In this document: in pieces, positions 7,585 to 14,295 of the stretch
How positions within the stretch are numbered: the stretch's first letter is position 1
Layout of the letters: every line of letters starts with the position of its first letter
NCBI GenBank assembly: GCA_050729835.1
Contig: JBOHLS010000027.1
Span: 1-31,779 of the forward strand
Direction: 5' to 3'
Source of the DNA: REEB95 sp050729835
GTDB taxonomy: Bacteria; Pseudomonadota; Alphaproteobacteria; ATCC43930; CGMCC-115725
Length of the DNA stretch: 31,779 nucleotides
Program-made: the position numbers and the translations under genes
The notes under the pieces: model-generated
The model's input: the letters and a program-made list of their open reading frames with translations, nothing else
Told to the model about the DNA's origin: nothing
Database searches by the model: none

Positions 7585-7599
7585 CAGTTTGCTGAAAAA
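7581..7599 (+). repeat. Left terminal inverted repeat of the IS
   Basis: CTAGCAGTTTGCTGAAAAA, exactly complementary to 8856-8874; the outer CTAG is probably the 4-nt target duplication. Confidence 0.92.
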
Positions 7600-7658
7600 C
7601 CCTGGTTTTTGTTGGCATAAGATGATTCGATCTGGGCCGTGGGAGTCGGGGGTGATGG

Positions 7659-8738
7659 ATGCGCGGATTGTTTCGAGATCAGGGTGGTTTGTTTTCGTAT
7701 TTGTCGCCGGAGAGCCGGGTTCCGGCGACGCATCCGTTGAGGCAGGTCCGCGAGCTTGTCCGAGCCGTGCTCAAAGAGCTGAGCGGGACATTCGCCAGGC
7801 TCTACGCGCGCGAGGGCCGCCCCTCTGTTCCGCCGGAACAATTGCTGAGTGCTCTGCTTCTGCAAGCCTTCTACGGCATCCGATCGGAGCGGCAGTTGAT
7901 GGAACAACTGGACTATAACCTTCTGTACCGCTGGTTTGTGGGATTGGCTCCGGACGATCCGGTTTGGGATGCGACAACGTTTACGAAGAACCGGGAACGG
8001 TTGCAGCATGGAGATGTGTTCGAGAAGTTCATGACAAAGCTTCTCAATCATCCGGAGGTGAAGCCGCTGTTGTCGGACGAGCACTTCTCGGTGGACGGGA
8101 CGTTGATCGAGGCCTGGGCCTCGCACAAAAGCTTTCGTCCGAAGGACGGCAGCGACGACGACGGCGCGAACTTCCATGGGCAGAAGCGCAAGAACGACAC
8201 ACCCGCGAGCACGACCGATCCGGACAGCCGTCTTTACCGCAAGGCGCAGGGCCGTGAGGCGAAGCTGTCCTATATGGGGCACGCCCTCATGGAGAACCGG
8301 CATGGGCTGGCCGTGGCCGGCATGGTTACGCAGGCCAACGGCACGGCCGAACGGCGGGTTTCGGAAGCGATGCTCGAAGCCAAGCGCAACGCCGCCGGCC
8401 GTGACATCACGGCCGGCGAGGACAAGGCCTACGACACGGCCGACCACGTGGCCGCGCTGCGGGGCATGAACGTGACGCCGCACGTGACGCAGAACAATGC
8501 CGTCACCAAAACCGGCAAGACCCGCCGCAGCGCTATCGACGGCCGCACCACGCGCCACGAGGGTTATGGGATGTCGCAATCGCGCCGCGCGACGATCGAA
8601 TGCATCTTCGGCTGGGGCAAGCAGCATGGCACGATGCGCAAGACCAAGCATCGCGGCATTCACCGCGTCGCCGCGGACTTCCTGCTCAACCTCATCGCTT
8701 ACGATCTGATCCGCATTCCAAAATTGATTGCGGCGTAG
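7659..8738 (+). CDS. IS5-family DDE transposase
   Basis: This 359-aa protein starts MRGLFRDQGGLFSYL, followed by an N-terminal helical DUF772-like region (LLSALLLQAFYGIRSERQLMEQLDYNLLYRWFVGL). The likely catalytic triad is Asp146 (HFSVDGTLIEAWAS), Asp255 (GEDKAYDT) and Glu314 (ATIECIFGWGKQHG), with the usual Arg/Lys after it. The frame is intact from end to end with no missing key residue, so the element may be active. The start is 78 nt inside the left repeat. Base composition is slightly less GC-biased than the neighbouring chromosomal genes. Confidence 0.92.
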   Translation: MRGLFRDQGGLFSYLSPESRVPATHPLRQVRELVRAVLKELSGTFARLYAREGRPSVPPEQLLSALLLQAFYGIRSERQLMEQLDYNLLYRWFVGLAPDDPVWDATTFTKNRERLQHGDVFEKFMTKLLNHPEVKPLLSDEHFSVDGTLIEAWASHKSFRPKDGSDDDGANFHGQKRKNDTPASTTDPDSRLYRKAQGREAKLSYMGHALMENRHGLAVAGMVTQANGTAERRVSEAMLEAKRNAAGRDITAGEDKAYDTADHVAALRGMNVTPHVTQNNAVTKTGKTRRSAIDGRTTRHEGYGMSQSRRATIECIFGWGKQHGTMRKTKHRGIHRVAADFLLNLIAYDLIRIPKLIAA

Positions 8739-8855
8739 GAGGACTCTGTCCGTGGAGCCGAAAAGCATGCGACAGCAGCCCCTCAGCCACACAGAAACTC
8801 CCATCCGAGCCGCAGCGCTTCCTTCACTCAGAGGGAAAAACGTCAGTTCGGAAGA

Positions 8856-8874
8856 TTTTTCAGCAAACTGCTAG
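8856..8874 (-). repeat. Right terminal inverted repeat of the IS
   Basis: Reads CTAGCAGTTTGCTGAAAAA on the minus strand, a perfect match to the left end; inside it the two ends diverge at the next base (C versus T). Confidence 0.92.
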
Positions 8875-9346
8875 AGCGAGTCTGCCATCGTAAGCACCGC
8901 CACGGATTATGAGCGCTTCTTTTTCACCTTCCGACAAAATCCGAAGGAGTGAGGGAGCCGCGTCGCTGACCGACCCATCGGCCGACAGCACGACCGCAAA
9001 TGCGGAGAAATCGTATTCCTTCAGAATATTGTGGCGCTCCTTATCAATAAATTCCCAAAATATCTTGTACTTGCTTCGCTCGTTACCGAGACGGTGCCAA
9101 ACATCGATGAGCTCGTTTCGAAGTCTCTCGGGAATACACGACTTCGCATCTTTTGCCCGCATCAGGTGAATCGACGCCCTTTAGAAGCGCGCAAATTCCC
9201 GCCCATTTCACTTTCCACGCGGATAGGCTTACGCGTTCGTTTCTCAGTTCGTCGATCGCAAATGCGCAGTCTCGGCACGCGCGATAGGACGCGAGATACC
9301 ATTTGATGGGGAGCGGAATTCTCTGAAACTGCTTAGGAAGTGCCAT
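8871..9346 (-). pseudogene. 5' part of a hypothetical gene, frameshifted and IS-split
   Basis: The probable start ATG is at 9346: MALPKQFQRIPLPIKWYLAS, then YRACRDCAFAIDELRNERVS and WAGICALLK. Near 9180 the frame must change to continue as SIHLMRAKDAKSCIPERLRN and so on to GGAYDGRLAL, where the IS cuts it. Both parts fit one protein of about 210 aa of a hypothetical type I associate with Bradyrhizobium-like genomes (pattern: kWaGicaLLr-siHL...IFWqFi.kER..iLkeY..sA). The function of that family is unknown to me. The frameshift lies beside an AAAGGG run. Two independent lesions make it a firm pseudogene. Confidence 0.8.
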
Positions 9347-9448
9347 TTCTGGTGTCCGCGCGGCGATTACTTCCGTTTGTCGTCCGCGTGCCCAAGCACA
9401 CTTTACCTGATAGCGCAGGGGCCAGCCACATCGCGATGCTGCGCAGAA

Positions 9449-9491
9449 TGGTGAGTGCACCAGGACTCCAACCTGGGACCAGCTGATTAAG
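9449..9491 (-). other. 3' fragment of a Lys-type tRNA gene (probable attachment-site remnant)
   Basis: Read on the minus strand, CTTAATCAGC is followed by TGGTC, a T-arm CCAGG-TTGGAGT-CCTGG, TGCACTC and ACCA. This is the order anticodon (CTT), 3' anticodon stem, variable loop, T-arm, 3' acceptor strand, discriminator plus CCA. The 5' half of the tRNA is absent. The T-loop has TTGG instead of TTCG, so the copy is decayed. A block from the anticodon loop to the 3' end is the usual identity segment left by tyrosine-recombinase elements integrating in tRNA genes. The Lys assignment rests on the anticodon and remembered sequence. Confidence 0.7.
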
Positions 9492-9493
9492 CG

Positions 9494-10162
9494 TCACCGC
9501 CCCTGCACGGCAAGCCCGCGCACCTGATCGATCACCTCATGGGCGAACACGACGCCGGACGTGCTCACCGGCAAGCCGCTCGCGCGGAGCGCTTCCGCCG
9601 TCCACGTATTGCAGGTGTCGGTGAGGCTGTAGGTTCCGGTCGAGGCGTAAAAGCTGCTTCCGGGATAAGGGCCGTCGCCGAGCCGAAGCGGCCGCTGCTG
9701 CGAATCTTCTGCAATCGAATCCCAAACGAATTGGGCGAGACGGTCGAGCCCCGGTCGCGAGACCGGCAGCGCGAACACGCTCGCGCCCGAGGCGAAGTAC
9801 GCGGTCGGCGATTCTTGCAGAGGGACGACCAGGACGACCGACGGGCCGGACACCGACGCCGCGAGGAGATCGCCGAGACCGGGATTGCGCGCCATGTAAT
9901 AATCGCGCTGACCCCAGCCGAAGACGACGTAGCGGGCGTCCGGCGAAATCTCCGGCAACGCGGCGAGCGGCGGCGACAACGCGTCGACCGGAACGCCGAT
10001 CTCCGTATGCCAACCGCCCGCGATCACATAGATGGTTTGAAGCTTCGGCGCGGCGCCGGCGTAGGGCTGCACGACCTCCACCGGCGACGTCGCACAACCG
10101 GCGAGGCCCTGGGCCGAAAAGACCACAATCAACGCGACGATGAATTTTCGCAGCGCGGTCAT
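9494..10162 (-). CDS. DUF2459-like lipoprotein
   Basis: This 222-aa protein has a lipoprotein signal peptide with lipobox LAGC (MTALRKFIVALIVVFSAQGLAGC). It has the family pattern TIYVIAGGWHTEIGVPVDAL, FGWGQRDYYMA, and TCNTWTAEALRASGLPVS, whose Cys, Asn and Trp, with the early His, are reminiscent of a peptidase-like fold. These fit DUF2459, an envelope family of unknown role. The ATG at 10162 is chosen because the signal peptide begins there; an open frame extends upstream without a credible start. Its stop codon abuts the tRNA fragment. Confidence 0.8.
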   Translation of the reverse strand: MTALRKFIVALIVVFSAQGLAGCATSPVEVVQPYAGAAPKLQTIYVIAGGWHTEIGVPVDALSPPLAALPEISPDARYVVFGWGQRDYYMARNPGLGDLLAASVSGPSVVLVVPLQESPTAYFASGASVFALPVSRPGLDRLAQFVWDSIAEDSQQRPLRLGDGPYPGSSFYASTGTYSLTDTCNTWTAEALRASGLPVSTSGVVFAHEVIDQVRGLAVQGR

Positions 10163-10221
10163 CGCGCCCAGCGTAGCGCTATGCGAAATCCGATGCGGTA
10201 AGAACGTCGGTCGCCGATGCG

Positions 10222-10626
10222 CTACTGGGCCGGCTGCGCGGGCACGTGCTCCCAGCCCGTTGGGCACGTGGACACGTACGGGTAATACGCCTTCTTGGCG
10301 CGGCAGTAATACCAAACCGATTGCGGTGCCGGCGGCGCGGCCGGCGCCGGCGCGACCGTATAGGGAGCCGGCGCAACCGGATATGGATAGGGATAAGTGG
10401 GATACGCGTATGGATACGGATAGGCGTAGGGATAGGAACCGTAGGGATAGCCCCACCACGGACCGCCGAGATAGATGCTGCCGCCCCATCCCCAGCCGCC
10501 GTGCCAACCGCCATGCCAGCCGCCGCCGTGCCAGCCGCCATGGCCGCCGTAAGCGGCCGCGGGATTAGCGCCCGACGACAGCAGAACGAAAGCGGCGACG
10601 GCAATCGCAGCGCCAAACTTTTTCAC
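10222..10626 (-). CDS. Secreted Gly/His/Trp- and Tyr/Pro-rich small protein
   Basis: This 134-aa protein has a signal peptide (VKKFGAAIAVAAFVLLSSGANPAAA). A GGHGGWHGG-type block and a long Tyr/Pro/Ala run with PYAY and PYPY units follow. The C-terminal module is YYCRAKKAYYPYVSTCPTGW, with two Cys that could form a disulphide. This C-terminal module is common in proteobacterial proteins of unknown function. GGAGG lies 6 nt before the GTG at 10626. A FixK/FNR-type box with a matching -10 lies upstream, predicting induction at low oxygen. A His/Trp/Gly block can bind metals or polysaccharide, but no function is established. Confidence 0.75.
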   Translation of the reverse strand: MKKFGAAIAVAAFVLLSSGANPAAAYGGHGGWHGGGWHGGWHGGWGWGGSIYLGGPWWGYPYGSYPYAYPYPYAYPTYPYPYPVAPAPYTVAPAPAAPPAPQSVWYYCRAKKAYYPYVSTCPTGWEHVPAQPAQ

Positions 10627-10655
10627 GAGCGCCTCCACGTCCGGTACCCGATAAA

Positions 10656-10696
10656 AGCATAGGCCAGCGACATAGGCAGCCCTTGATGCAGATCAA
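10656..10696 (-). promoter_or_regulatory. FixK/FNR-type box with -10 element (class II arrangement)
   Basis: The minus strand reads TTGATCTGCATCAA (10683-10696), a perfect TTGAT-N4-ATCAA palindrome. After 21 nt comes TATGCT (10656-10661). This places the box centre about 41 nt before a start point near 10649, the standard position for FNR/FixK activation overlapping the -35. The leader to the GTG at 10626 is then about 22 nt and contains GGAGG. The same box could also act on the plus-strand gene at 10803. Confidence 0.7.
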
Positions 10697-10802
10697 GGCC
10701 GCGCATAGGACCATGCCCCTAGCCTTTGCACCCAGCCGGACGCAGACTGCCGCGAACCGCCGTCCGGCCTGAATTGCGCTTGTCACAACCTCAAAGGCCG
10801 CC

Positions 10803-11330
10803 ATGAAGCTCAAACGTCCAAGCTTGCGAACCATCCCGACGATTGCCATCGGCCTCTTCGCGGCGTCGGCCGTCGCCCTGGCCGCGACGCCCACCGCGCT
10901 CGCGCAGACTGCGGCGCCGGCGGCGAACCACGAGACGCAAAAAGCCGGACCCGATCCCTACATCGAGGGACAGATCGCCTTCATGAAGGCCGCGCTCGAG
11001 ATCACGCCGGCGCAAGAGGCGAAGTGGGACAAGGTCGCCTCCGTCATGCGCGAGAACAACCGCGAGAGCCAGCAGCTCGACGACAAGCAGCAAGCCGCCG
11101 AAGGCCAGCCGGAAACCGCGGTGCAGCGCGTCGAGACGCAGATCCAGCTCGCCGAGCTGAGCGCCAACCAAGGCAAGCGGTTTCTCGACGCCTTCCGGCC
11201 GCTCTACGCCAGCCTGTCGAAGGATCAGAAAGCCAGTGCCGACGAGCTGATGGGGCAATCGGAAGCGGCGAACGCCGCCGCGCCGCCGCCGCCGAACGAG
11301 CCGCCGCCCGCGGCGCCCGCACCGCGCTAG
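10803..11330 (+). CDS. Spy/CpxP-like periplasmic protein (LTXXQ type)
   Basis: This 175-aa protein has a signal peptide (to about residue 35, ALA/Q). A helical domain starts YIEGQIAFMKAALEITPAQEAKWDKVA, where ITPAQ is the LTxxQ motif of the CpxP/Spy family of periplasmic chaperones and envelope-stress sensors. A second motif-like region, LYASLSKDQKASADELM, follows about 95 residues later, as expected for the paired motifs. The C-terminus is a Pro/Ala-rich tail. AAAGG precedes the ATG by 5 nt. It is divergent from the Gly/His/Trp protein, with the FixK-type box between them. Confidence 0.82.
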   Translation: MKLKRPSLRTIPTIAIGLFAASAVALAATPTALAQTAAPAANHETQKAGPDPYIEGQIAFMKAALEITPAQEAKWDKVASVMRENNRESQQLDDKQQAAEGQPETAVQRVETQIQLAELSANQGKRFLDAFRPLYASLSKDQKASADELMGQSEAANAAAPPPPNEPPPAAPAPR

Positions 11331-11370
11331 CGCGCTCGACGCTAACGGCAGAACACGGGAGCACGATCGG

Positions 11371-11559
11371 ATGGCCAAAGACGACGCGACATTTCATCTG
11401 AAAGCCGCCAAGCAAGCGGCCCGCATGGCGGCCAAGGCGAAGACAGCAAAAGCTCGATCGGCGTTTCTGGCGATCGTCGGCGAGCATCTGACCTTGGCCG
11501 ACTATGCGCTGCGCGAGGCGCCGATCGTGGCGACGCGCCGGCGCAAACGATCCAAATAG
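11371..11559 (+). CDS. Small basic hypothetical protein (62 aa)
   Basis: A 62-aa Lys/Ala/Arg-rich protein, mostly predicted helix (FHLKAAKQAARMAAKAKTAK), ending in a basic tail RRRKRSK. GGGAG lies about 8 nt before the ATG. It lies 40 nt after the CpxP-like gene on the same strand and may be co-transcribed. I do not recognise the family. Convergent to the DUF1993 gene, with 10 nt between stops. Confidence 0.6.
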   Translation: MAKDDATFHLKAAKQAARMAAKAKTAKARSAFLAIVGEHLTLADYALREAPIVATRRRKRSK

Positions 11560-11569
11560 CCCGAATCTC

Positions 11570-12085
11570 TCAGGTCGTTCTCATGGGGATAGCACCCATG
11601 AAGTCGCGCTTGCCGATCTCGACGCCGCAATGACGGAGAATGTCGTAAGCCGTGGTGACGTGAAAGTAAAAGTTTGGCAACACGAAGTGGTAGAGGTAGT
11701 CCGCGCCCTTCATGTGGCCCTTGTTCGGGCCGAGCGGGAAAGTGATCTCGCGGTCGGCGGACGCGTCGATCTTCTTGGCGTCGAGTGTCTTCACAAAGGC
11801 GAGCGTCTTGGCAATGCGCCCCTTGAGCTCGGCGATCGTCTTCTCGCTATCCTCATAGCGGGGCGGGTCGATGCCAGCGAGCCGTGCGCCGCCGTTCTTG
11901 GCCTGGTCGCAGGCGCTCTGCACCTGCCGGATGAATGCGAACATATCGGGGAATAGGCGCGTACCGAGCAGCGCCGTGAGATCGATCTTCCTCGCTTCGG
12001 CAAAAGCTGAAGCCTTGTCGAGGAGCGCCGAAAGCGCATTGAGACTGATCTCGAATACCGGGATTGACGCTTTAGACATCGACAT
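11570..12085 (-). CDS. DUF1993 family protein
   Basis: This 171-aa soluble protein begins ISLNALSALLDKASAFAEA, continues with LLGTRLFPDMFAFIRQVQSACDQAK, and has NFYFHVTTAYDILRHCGVEIGKRDFMG near the end. This pattern fits DUF1993, a helical DinB/YfiT-like fold that may bind metal; its biological role is not established. GGGAGAG lies 6-7 nt before the ATG at 12085. It is isolated between the small basic gene and the mntH pseudogene. Confidence 0.85.
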   Translation of the reverse strand: MSMSKASIPVFEISLNALSALLDKASAFAEARKIDLTALLGTRLFPDMFAFIRQVQSACDQAKNGGARLAGIDPPRYEDSEKTIAELKGRIAKTLAFVKTLDAKKIDASADREITFPLGPNKGHMKGADYLYHFVLPNFYFHVTTAYDILRHCGVEIGKRDFMGAIPMRTT

Positions 12086-12227
12086 GGCGGGACTCTCCCT
12101 CGCAGGTGAAACTGAAAATCAGATTGCACGACCGTGGTGACATATTCGCTTCGACGCCGCCAGGCAATCCAGCGGCGCCGCTAAGCAGCAATGCAGATCC
12201 GGCAGGATTGCCTCATGTGCGTGCACT

Positions 12228-13525
12228 CTAAATCGGCGCGACGCCGACGGTCTCGAGCACCAAGACGAGATTGAGCGCGAGGATCGCCGCAGCGGCGACG
12301 GACGCGAGGCCGGTCACCGCGCGCGAATTGACGTAATCGCCCATCACGTCGCGTCGCCGCAGCAGCAGCGCGACCATCGGCACCGGCAGCGCGAAGCTCA
12401 GCGCCAGCTGACTCAACACCAGGCCGCGCGTCGCGTCGATTCCGGCGGCGACGACGGCGAAGGATGGCACCATGGTCAGCAGCTCGGCGCAGGCCGAGCG
12501 GAACGCGGAAGCCGACGAAGCCCTGCATCACCACCTGCCCCGCCATGGTGCCGACAGTGGAGCTCGACAGGCCCGAAGCGATCAGCGCGGCGAGGAACGC
12601 CGCCGCGGCGGCGGCGCCCAAGAGCGGACCGAGCGTATGATAGGTAACGCCGACGTTCGCGATGCCGTCATGCGCGCCATCGTGAAACACCGACGCCACC
12701 ATCGCCACCATCGCCAGGTTGACCAGGCCGGCGAAGCCCAGCGCCAGCCCGACCTCGCGATGCGAGAAGCGGATCAGCTTGCGCCGCTCGGTCTCGTTGC
12801 GTGGCACGATGCGGTCCTGGGTCAGCGCCGAATGCAGAAAGATCGCGTGCGGCATGACCGTGGCGCCGACGATACCGACGGCGAGCAGCACCGCATCGCC
12901 GCCGTCGAATTGCGGCACCAGCGAATACACGGCGACGGCGCGCCAATCCGGCGGCGCGATCAGCAGCTCGACGAGATAGGCCGCGCCGATGATGGCGACG
13001 AGACCGCCGATCGCCAGCTCGATCGGCCGGAAGCCGTTCCGCTGCAAGCCGAGCAGCGCATAAGTCGCAACGCCGGCGACGACCATCGCCGCCAGCAGCG
13101 ACGGGTGAAAGAGCAGCGCGAGGCCGAGCGCGGCGCCGAGGAACTCGGCGAGATCGGTCGCCATCGCTGCGATCTCGCTCACCAGCCACATGGCGAGCAC
13201 CACGGCGCGCGGGAAATGCGCGCGCGAGAACTCGACCAGATTGCGGCCGGTGACGATGCCGAGCTTGGCCGACAGGCCCTGGAACAGCATCGCCACCAGA
13301 TTGGCCAGCACCACGACCCAGAGCAGCGTGTAGCCGTGGCCGGCGTCGACCTGGATGTTGGTGGCGAAGTTGCCGGGGTCCATGGAGGCGACCGAGGCGA
13401 TCACCGCCGGACCGGCGACAGGGCAGCGCCGAACGCCAGCGCCAGTTGCGGCCGCCGGCGAGAACGGCGCGTGCGGCATCGGCGATGGCGTCGCTGTGCG
13501 TGAGGGCGCGGACGGCGGCGGTCAT
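12228..13525 (-). pseudogene. mntH: mntH, NRAMP manganese/iron transporter, two frameshifts
   Basis: The sequence encodes all of an NRAMP divalent-metal importer, but in three frames. MTAAVRALTHSD...NWRWRSALP starts at 13525. Near 13425 the frame shifts to VAGPAVIASVASMDPGNFATN (with the DPGN metal motif), which continues through ATVMPHAIFLHSAL to GFVGFRVPLGLRR. Near 12505 a one-base excess shifts it again, to LLTMVPSFAVVAAGIDATRG and the true C-terminus ending at 12228. Removing one base within CGAGCTGCTGACC would restore RRLLTMVPS. Proton-coupled Mn(II)/Fe(II) uptake is the family role. Two separate lesions favour a real pseudogene over sequencing error, but reads should be checked. Confidence 0.8.
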
Positions 13526-13728
13526 CGCGCCATCTGCAAGGCTGGGCGCGGATAGGCCGACAGGGCGGCCCTGCCCACCATCGTCGCCGCGAAACCCGCT
13601 AGAAATGCCGAGGACGCCAACACGGACCGAACCTTCTCGTCTAATTAATAATAATAATAAGTCGCAAATATCAGGTGTTCAAGGGCGGTGGACCGCGGAC
13701 GCCGGCATTCCAGCATGGCTGGTCTTCA

Positions 13729-13777
13729 TACTTTCATGATGCAAGTGACGATGGATTGAGTTACTTTCGCTATGCAA
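13729..13777 (+). promoter_or_regulatory. Probable HxlR operator: two copies of TACTTTC-N3-ATGCAA
   Basis: TACTTTCATGATGCAA (13729-13744) and TACTTTCGCTATGCAA (13762-13777) are 16-nt direct repeats differing only in the 3-nt centre, 33 nt apart (about three helical turns). The first also contains ACTT-N8-AAGT, an inverted half-site pattern like known HxlR-family sites. They lie 18-66 nt before the regulator start, the right place for autoregulation. Confidence 0.6.
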
Positions 13778-13794
13778 TCCACGGAGAGCCGACC

Positions 13795-14283
13795 ATGCAG
13801 CGCACAAGCTTCGGCAATATGCAGTGCCCCATCGCCCGCAGCCTTGAGCGCGTCGGCGAATGGTGGAGCATTCTGATCCTGCGCGACGCGTTCCACGGCC
13901 TCACCCGCTTCGACCAGTTCCAGAAGAGCCTCGACATCGCGCCCAACATCCTGACGCGGCGCCTCAACGCGCTGGTCGAGAGCGGCCTGCTCGAGCGCCG
14001 GCGCTATAGCGCGCGGCCGCCGCGCGACGAATACGTGCTGACCGAGCGCGGCCGCGATTTCCGGCCGGTGCTGCTGGCGCTGCTCACCTGGGGCAACAAG
14101 CATTTCGCACCCGAAGGGCCGAGCGTGGTCGTCATCGACACCGAGACCGGCAAGCCGGTCGACGCGGTGATGGTTGATCGCGCGAGCGGCGCCCCGCTGG
14201 TTGCGCCGCGCTTCCGCACCCTGCCGGGACCCGCCGCCGACGAGCGCACGCGCCAGCGCCACGCCGCGCCCCATATCGTTTGA
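13795..14283 (+). CDS. HxlR-family winged-helix transcription regulator
   Basis: This 162-aa protein begins CPIARSLERVGEWWSILILRDAFHG, then the recognition region FDQFQKSLDIAPNILTRRLNALVESGLLERRRY and the wing (RPPRDEYVLTERGRDFRPVL). All are diagnostic of HxlR (MarR-like) regulators, which respond to reactive electrophiles, disulphide stress or drugs. The Cys near residue 10 matches the conserved Cys sensed in some members. The C-terminal extension (about 40 aa) is a possible ligand part. GGAGAG lies 6 nt before the ATG at 13795. It leads an efflux operon: its stop is 12 nt before the HlyD-like gene. Confidence 0.93.
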   Translation: MQRTSFGNMQCPIARSLERVGEWWSILILRDAFHGLTRFDQFQKSLDIAPNILTRRLNALVESGLLERRRYSARPPRDEYVLTERGRDFRPVLLALLTWGNKHFAPEGPSVVVIDTETGKPVDAVMVDRASGAPLVAPRFRTLPGPAADERTRQRHAAPHIV

Positions 14284-14295
14284 GGACGCGCCACC

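Larger units (their letters stand above)
7581..8874 (+). mobile_element. Complete IS5-family-type insertion sequence, 1294 bp with CTAG ends
   Basis: The element is bounded by perfect 19-nt inverted repeats (CTAGCAGTTTGCTGAAAAA on the left, its complement on the right). If CTAG is counted as the duplicated target, the element proper is 7585-8870. It carries one intact transposase gene. The insertion point is proven by the restored reading frame of the interrupted gene on the opposite strand. Family assignment is from the transposase motifs. Related ends with different interiors occur at 1-127 and 31653-31779. Confidence 0.93.

Noticed and set aside
9494..10507. Long upstream extension of the DUF2459-like lipoprotein
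   Set aside because: The lipoprotein signal peptide begins at 10162, and the extension overlaps the well-supported gene at 10222-10626.
12472..13503. A 343-codon plus-strand frame opposite mntH
   Set aside because: The opposite strand encodes NRAMP motifs (DPGN, MPHAIFLHSAL), so this is the shadow even though mntH is broken.
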